Assembly: GCA_020638975.1 (NCBI GenBank)
Contig: JACKHN010000057.1
Location: 1 to 11,298, forward strand
Origin: Planctomycetaceae bacterium
Lineage (GTDB): Bacteria; Planctomycetota; Planctomycetia; Pirellulales; Pirellulaceae
Length of the DNA stretch: 11,298 nucleotides
Direction of reading: 5' to 3'
This document shows positions 7,301-11,298 of this stretch, piece by piece (the stretch's first letter is position 1; each line of letters starts with the position of its first letter). Below the pieces are notes generated by a model. It was not told where the DNA came from. It did not search any database and was given only the letters and a program-made list of their open reading frames with translations. The position numbers were made by a program, and so were the translations under genes.

Positions 7301-10300
7301 GGAGACGGCGTGGATTGGTCAAATCGGTTGTGCTCCGTGAAAAAGGCACGTCTTCAACCAGCCCAAACTCATAATCCCCTGCCACCAACAGGTTGTATCG
7401 AGCTCCATTATTCGCAGTATTCCACGTCCAGTCGGAAGCTTTGGAAACCGTGTTGCCCTGCGTCTGAAACACTAATTCGTCACCCCATTCCAATCCAGTC
7501 AACGGGCCATCCGCCTGATCGAAAATCATGGAGCCGTACGGACCGCGGAGATCAATGGACAAATTGTTGGGAACGGCACTGCTGAGATGGTAATTGATGG
7601 TCCACAACGGATAGTCGAGGCCGCTTCGCAACTCCCATCGGATAGTCGCCGGAAGATCATACTTCTTGAATGGCAAGCCGCTTCCACCTGGTAAAATCTG
7701 GTTTGGTGGTGGCGGTGTCGGTCGAGCCGTCGATAATCCCCAATGTGGATAATTGAACCTGAATTGATGAACTGCCTTGTTGTCCTCGAAGGTGACTTGC
7801 TCACCCGTGCCGGGCAGACTCAAGGAGAGTGGCGCATCATCCTCGCCATGCAGAGCCGCGATCGTGGTAAAAGAACCGTCTTCCAATCCGTAAGGGCGCT
7901 CGTGAGAGACGAAGTACCCGAAGCCCGCGTCATCACGGTTCGGAGGAGGATTGATGTATACGATCTCCCACTGGCTAGTAGCCGCATTCAAGACCTCATA
8001 CGTAATTTGATTGGCGTAGCCGCCACGCGGATCCCCATGCAGCGTCTGGCCGTAGCGGACGAGCGACACGCTACGCGGGCGGGACGATGAATCTCGCCAT
8101 GTGTAACGATCCACGAGCAGACCATTGACGACTCCGGTGTCCACACGCAGGTTCTCGCCATCCGCCAGGAACGGCGCAGGAAGTTCGTCCCCCAAAGAAT
8201 CCTGAACCAGGAACTCACCGCGCCAGTCTCCACCTTCGGTTTCGTTGGCATCTCCATCCAAGCGACGCCCCGCAAGATCCACGATCGTGTCCTTCACTGT
8301 CAGGCTGTGCAGAGTTGATTGCAACGCGCTGAAGGTGAGTGTCACGACGTTGCCAGCGACGCTGACGCCGTTGATCGGCACATCCACGTCGTCGATTGTG
8401 CCCGTCACACCGTCTGCCCCCGCAGCTTTGAGGACGTAGTTTGCAGCTAAATTCGCGCCGACAACTGGTTCGCTGAAGGTAACCTTGAGCAAAGTCGCTT
8501 GAAAGGGAAGAGTCCCACCGAAATCGAAGGTCGTCAACGCGACCCTGGGCAGCCGCACTACGGCAATCGTCATTGGAGACTCCAACCATTCTCCGCTGGC
8601 ATCCGTCGTGCGAATACGAATCGAGTACGTGGGTTGGGCATAAAAATCTGGGCTGTGTTTGATTTTCAGTTGATCGCCCGCAATCAAGAAACGCGAGTTA
8701 TCGCTGTCGCCGCCTCCTGCCACAAGCGCGTAGGTGTGCGTGTCACCGAGATCCGGATCGGTTGTAGAAAACCTTCCGACAACCGTAGCGCTCGGCACTC
8801 TGTCGAGAATTGTCGAATTGTCGAGCTGCAATGCGGTGGGTGCGTCATTGACCGGCGTGACCGTGATTGGAACCGTATAGCTCATCACATCGGCGTTGAC
8901 GTCGTCCAAGTTCTCTAACTCGACGGTCAGCGTGTCGTCGCCATGGAAGTTCGCATCGGGAGTGTACGTGGCGATGCCATGGAGCAGATCGATGACCATC
9001 AGGGTGAAGGGCCGCGACTTCGTGAATGATCGCTCGCCGTCTTTCAGCGTGCCGTGCTGGACTGATAAAGTCACTTTGACATTTGTGCTCGTGTCGGAAA
9101 CGTTCAACGGCAGCGGAAGCTCGCCGATCACGAGCGGCGTGTCTTCCGCGGTCGTGCGTCCTGCGACGCGATCGTTGTCGGTGATGCGGACCGTGTGCGT
9201 GGTGATCGCGCCGAGCGTGGCACCGACGGGATTTCCCAAACTGAGGATCACCGTTTCCGTTGGCTCCAGATTCGGGTCGTCATTGACGGTCACGACAACC
9301 GTCGACGAGGTTGCTCCGGCAGGAATCGTGATTGGGCTCGGGGTGACAGTGAAGTCGTGCGGTGCCTCCAATGTCGCTTGGGTCGCCGTGCCTGCGATGG
9401 TAAACGGAACGGTCACGGGCGAGTCGCTGGGCGCCGACAGGTTGATTGTGATCGTCACTTCACCAACGTCTTCGGCGACTTGTTGCAAGTCCGAACTGAA
9501 GGAAACAACCGGCGACGGCGTTTCGTTCGCATCTCCCAGCAGTCGCACCAGCGCGAAGTCGGGAATGGGTTGCCCGGTGTGGATAGGCGTGCTGACGCTG
9601 CCGCCCAGCACGATGCGGCCGTCATTCTGCATGGCCACCACTTTGATGGTTTCAAACGCGGGTGCTGCGGCAATATCGGCGATTGCGTAGCCGTTGGTGC
9701 CGAAGGCGGGGTCTGGCTGACCGGTTGATGAAATTCTGGCCACGGCGGCCGTCTGTACGAAATTCGGGACGTAGCCGAGGGCGTAACCTCCAATCAAGAG
9801 TTTTCCATCGGGCTGTTCGCTGAGCGATGTCGCAAAGCTGCCCGTGACGAAATTGGCGCCGGTGAAGCCGGGAATCGACAGCGAATACAATCCCGCCGTA
9901 CCAAAATTCGCATCCAGCACTCCAGTCGCATCGACGTGCAGTGCGGTGAAGTGGTACTGAATGTCATTCAAATCGAACGCTTGGCCGGACGCGATGATGC
10001 TGCCGTCCGCCCGAACGGAAATCCCCGTGACGCCGGTTAGGTACAACGGCCCGAATTCGCGCGACAGATACACGAATCCGGTCCCCAGCGTGCCAAACGC
10101 GGCGTCGGGCGTGCCATCAGCGTGAATGCGGGCCAGCCCATGAGCGGTGCCCCCGTTGTTCAAACCAAAATCGAGTCCGGCCTGACCGCCGACAACGATT
10201 TCGCCGGACGGTCCCACCGCCAGCATATTCGCCTGCAACGCAAGGTCGAAGCCGTTCAGCGGGTCGAGCCCGGGAACTGTCACATAGCCGACGCCACCGT

Positions 10301-11063
10301 TAAACGTCGGGTCGGGGGTGCCATCGGTTGTCAGCCGCAGGACCATGAAGTCAAAGAAGCCGGACACCGGATTCTGCGAAGTCGCGGCGACCAGGATCTT
10401 GTTATCATGGACGACCACGTCTTCGGCATAGTCGCTGAGGTTGTTGAACACTGTGAAGCCATCGCGGGATCCGCTGCGATCGAAGTCTTGGCCGAAGGTC
10501 GTGTCCAACTGACCGTCCGGGTTCAGTCGAGCGATCAGCATTGACGTGAACTCCACGCCGCGGTCGCCGCTGGAGCCAACGATCACGATCTTGCCATCGT
10601 CCTGAATGGCAACCGCCTCGGCGGAGTATTCCGCGGTGCTGAACCGCCCGAAATGCACGACGCCGCCTGTGCCGAAGTCGGGGTCAAGTTGCCCGTTAGG
10701 CAAAAACCGAGTGACGGCGAATTGGCTGCGAGCGATCGGGGCGTCGGGGTCGGTGTTGTCGGTTCCGGTGAAGGCGTAGCCCACCGCCACGATCTTTCCA
10801 TCGGCCTGGACTGCCATATCGTTCACGCCGTCCGCCCGATCGATGAACGCCGGATTCACGAGCTGATTCACATCGACGGTGCGAATGCCGTCACCGTCGA
10901 ACGACAGATCAAAGTCGCCAGCAGCCAGCAGATTTCGAGTTTCCAGCGACTCAAAGAATAGGCGGCGATTCCTTCGGCGGGCGTTTCGTCGTCGGGATGA
11001 TCTTGGCGATGGGTTTCGGACGCCGTGAAGGGACTGACTCACGGAAGTGCGAGCGTTTGACAT
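4359..11063 (-). CDS. Giant exported multidomain protein with propeller and dockerin
   Basis: A 2234-residue surface or secreted protein. Residues 1-34 are very basic, followed by a variant LEPR-xLL-type motif (LETRNLLA, 40-47), a planctomycete N-terminal feature linked to export. Modules in order: seven delta-60 repeats (49-510, recurring DGKIV..G and LD..FG motifs); Calx-beta (517-632); cadherin-like domains (637-740 and 741-838); an Ig/SwmB-like domain (839-951, KVTFSEPV); an unassigned region (952-1345); a cadherin/VCBS-like domain (1352-1446); an SdrD-B-like domain (1451-1548, FDINGNGISD); another unassigned, Trp-rich region (1552-1740); a Gly-rich hydrophobic segment (1768-1807); a weakly RTX-like stretch (1890-1930); a type I dockerin-like pair of Ca-binding loops (Asp2060-Asp2071 and Asp2106-Asp2117); and a 108-residue linker and acidic tail. 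Only four cysteines occur (1264, 1273, 1746, 1818). No catalytic domain is recognised; adhesion or matrix roles are inferred. The start ATG has AAGG eight bases upstream. The frame is uninterrupted. Confidence 0.93.
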   Translation of the reverse strand: MSNARTSVSQSLHGVRNPSPRSSRRRNARRRNRRLFFESLETRNLLAAGDFDLSFDGDGIRTVDVNQLVNPAFIDRADGVNDMAVQADGKIVAVGYAFTGTDNTDPDAPIARSQFAVTRFLPNGQLDPDFGTGGVVHFGRFSTAEYSAEAVAIQDDGKIVIVGSSGDRGVEFTSMLIARLNPDGQLDTTFGQDFDRSGSRDGFTVFNNLSDYAEDVVVHDNKILVAATSQNPVSGFFDFMVLRLTTDGTPDPTFNGGVGYVTVPGLDPLNGFDLALQANMLAVGPSGEIVVGGQAGLDFGLNNGGTAHGLARIHADGTPDAAFGTLGTGFVYLSREFGPLYLTGVTGISVRADGSIIASGQAFDLNDIQYHFTALHVDATGVLDANFGTAGLYSLSIPGFTGANFVTGSFATSLSEQPDGKLLIGGYALGYVPNFVQTAAVARISSTGQPDPAFGTNGYAIADIAAAPAFETIKVVAMQNDGRIVLGGSVSTPIHTGQPIPDFALVRLLGDANETPSPVVSFSSDLQQVAEDVGEVTITINLSAPSDSPVTVPFTIAGTATQATLEAPHDFTVTPSPITIPAGATSSTVVVTVNDDPNLEPTETVILSLGNPVGATLGAITTHTVRITDNDRVAGRTTAEDTPLVIGELPLPLNVSDTSTNVKVTLSVQHGTLKDGERSFTKSRPFTLMVIDLLHGIATYTPDANFHGDDTLTVELENLDDVNADVMSYTVPITVTPVNDAPTALQLDNSTILDRVPSATVVGRFSTTDPDLGDTHTYALVAGGGDSDNSRFLIAGDQLKIKHSPDFYAQPTYSIRIRTTDASGEWLESPMTIAVVRLPRVALTTFDFGGTLPFQATLLKVTFSEPVVGANLAANYVLKAAGADGVTGTIDDVDVPINGVSVAGNVVTLTFSALQSTLHSLTVKDTIVDLAGRRLDGDANETEGGDWRGEFLVQDSLGDELPAPFLADGENLRVDTGVVNGLLVDRYTWRDSSSRPRSVSLVRYGQTLHGDPRGGYANQITYEVLNAATSQWEIVYINPPPNRDDAGFGYFVSHERPYGLEDGSFTTIAALHGEDDAPLSLSLPGTGEQVTFEDNKAVHQFRFNYPHWGLSTARPTPPPPNQILPGGSGLPFKKYDLPATIRWELRSGLDYPLWTINYHLSSAVPNNLSIDLRGPYGSMIFDQADGPLTGLEWGDELVFQTQGNTVSKASDWTWNTANNGARYNLLVAGDYEFGLVEDVPFSRSTTDLTNPRRLPSTSVDGPGCPSAGWNMPCAADWPYESVQFENFHSSQPTSAKKLAWGTSDEFGRDFYIYDGSQRFDAAPGGIASYSVYITFDKTAGAKTRDLTLNLPNHKPIALDTPITGLENNLIGGSLAATDRDEDLLTFILVTQPDGRTQHGKVTLNFPGGRDFTYTPDVDFVGTDTFQFRVNDGEVDSELATATIVVHPLIAPIAGRVFFDINGNGISDPTEPGIANVAVTISSNGGRFDNVRLLLRTNEYGEYDVRNLYSAFYVVDESQPVFTSSVVGSNNSYQVSIEAPDAFVARDFGEVGIDDVPSFNAELARWASDPFTTGLIFARGESDWWALGDGWAGYQNFRLELAADGSKVTLYADRITANGIVPLNPPAVINVPGNDFIAVERLPAGAVHHQYIVNLRGSAEDFGLPPAHLPGWAVLGSKEKDTLTVDYAAGLFWLNDGVKKRLKDIDLVYFDGGTGTGENGVTIFGTPTTKIYYQPDATTRIGEPRPCNAALTPTLRSLDMLGGAEGEDFGAGGGFFGGLLGGGGGGGGIGGPGGLGALVGAAGLAAMLRVEGFDVPKACFDVRNLHPVDFSEIDTMTIQPAGVGSNILISDDFNTAASRGLEAPGTVPAWKISGTSGDAPFERAHLFRANMLVVDTSTNDGDDVITFAGSHGALNNAVAITTGAGADAVIFDRTVDLSDPMFERIDLGTGSNRLRFNAAGNVLDMTSLPLGKLLGIQTLDFGSGGGNSVKLSAAIVQEMVGSGGLLELLTSATDAVDFGAGWKVMGTTVRNDQFYRILEQAGVQIEVAGGRAWQNPILALDVNRDGMISPLDALLGINELGTPRYSVAGGRLLDPKTLTITPFYFFDVNGDNIIAPIDVLLIINYLNSTPGSGEDAPLSLLPAMGKSRTFAPSPSWLPFASTYASSTVPDAPAQTSRSELRPSDVERPRYTEQAPDPNAVIFDNRHRLFDDISVHELWEPIPLEDVFDSLREVDL
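5703..5726 (-). repeat. Glycine-codon low-complexity tract
   Basis: Eight consecutive glycine codons (residues 1780-1787 of the giant protein) appear on the plus strand as a run of CCA/CCG triplets. It is the core of a longer Gly-rich segment and a likely site of replication slippage, so length may vary between strains. The mixed codons argue against a very recent expansion. Confidence 0.7.
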
Positions 11064-11071
11064 GATGAATG

Positions 11072-11081
11072 CCTTCGAAGG
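11072..11081. promoter_or_regulatory. 10-bp palindrome overlapping the giant gene's ribosome site
   Basis: CCTTCGAAGG is a perfect palindrome. Its minus-strand AAGG lies eight bases before the ATG at 11063 and is the best Shine-Dalgarno candidate for the giant gene. The palindrome might be chance or an operator. No convincing -35/-10 pair was found in the spacer between it and the repeat at 11173. Confidence 0.3.
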
Positions 11082-11172
11082 GACGGTCTGGTATCAGATA
11101 AATGTCGCTTCGATGGTCCGCATGCCGCGAAAAACGAAAAAATGGGAAACTACGCACTTTGATGGGAACCCG

Positions 11173-11222
11173 ACGCGTCAGCGAGGGACGAGTCAAAGAT
11201 CGATTTTCCCTCGCTGACGCGT
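11173..11222. repeat. 16-bp inverted repeat upstream of the giant gene
   Basis: ACGCGTCAGCGAGGGA (11173-11188) and its exact reverse complement (11207-11222) flank an 18-nt AT-richer centre. On the plus strand the right arm is followed by TTTT and soon by another T-run, but no plus-strand gene ends nearby. It could end transcription of a minus-strand gene beyond the window or, more likely, is a dispersed intergenic palindrome. It lies about 110 bp upstream of the giant gene start, outside the usual core promoter. Confidence 0.55.
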
Positions 11223-11273
11223 TTTGAAGTTGCGATTTTTGCTTTAGGGGCAAGGCCCTGTCCGATTACCTAG

Positions 11274-11292
11274 CCCAGCCTGAAGGGCTGGG
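11274..11292. repeat. Hairpin at the right window edge
   Basis: CCCAGCC (11274-11280) and GGCTGGG (11286-11292) form a 7-bp GC-rich stem with a 5-nt loop. A smaller GGGC/GCCC pair lies just upstream (11248-11258). This appears to be part of another intergenic palindromic element that may continue past the window; no coding region was found in 11064-11298. Confidence 0.45.
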
Positions 11293-11298
11293 TACTGT

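Noticed and set aside
8896..9690. 264-residue open frame on the plus strand
   Set aside because: It lies wholly antisense to well-supported Calx-beta, cadherin-like and delta-60 modules; the Ser/Thr/Val-rich sequence is the expected shadow of those codons.
10951..11253. 100-residue minus-strand frame upstream of the giant gene
   Set aside because: It runs through the inverted repeat and overlaps the basic N-terminus of the giant protein in another frame.

Overview
The window looks like chromosome from a member of Planctomycetota, probably Pirellulales. This rests mainly on a 2234-residue exported protein with a variant LEPR-xLL-type N-terminus, delta-60 repeats, Calx-beta, cadherin-like, SdrD-B-like and type I dockerin-like modules. 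That combination is typical of planctomycetal giant surface proteins. Alternating gene orientation, sparse Shine-Dalgarno sites and hairpin-rich intergenic spacers fit the same view. The taxon is inferred from protein style, not from a marker gene.

Layout from left to right: (1) palindromic spacer at the left edge; (2) a plus-strand cytoplasmic protein combining a nucleotidyltransferase fold with an HD phosphohydrolase domain (257-1360); (3) an 82-bp convergent spacer almost filled by a nested palindrome (1363-1429); (4) a minus-strand secreted alpha/beta-hydrolase with a long helical N-terminal region (1442-3799), the only gene here with a textbook Shine-Dalgarno; (5) a divergent spacer with a possible promoter and a leader hairpin; (6) a plus-strand 80-residue two-helix membrane protein (4036-4278); (7) a short convergent spacer with a small hairpin; (8) the minus-strand giant protein (4359-11063), 59% of the window; (9) its upstream region, with two further palindromic elements (11173-11222 and 11274-11292).

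Neighbouring genes are convergent or divergent throughout, so there is no operon and no sequence-based reason to place these genes in one pathway. The hydrolase and the giant protein are both predicted to be exported, which is the only functional theme they share. No tRNA, rRNA, CRISPR array, insertion sequence, integrase or toxin-antitoxin pair was seen. I do not see a clear new multi-gene system. The best leads are the REP/BIME-like nested palindrome, the predicted seven-bladed propeller with N-terminal strand closure, a cysteine-flanked glycine-rich segment in the giant protein, and about 400 residues of that protein that I cannot assign to a family.
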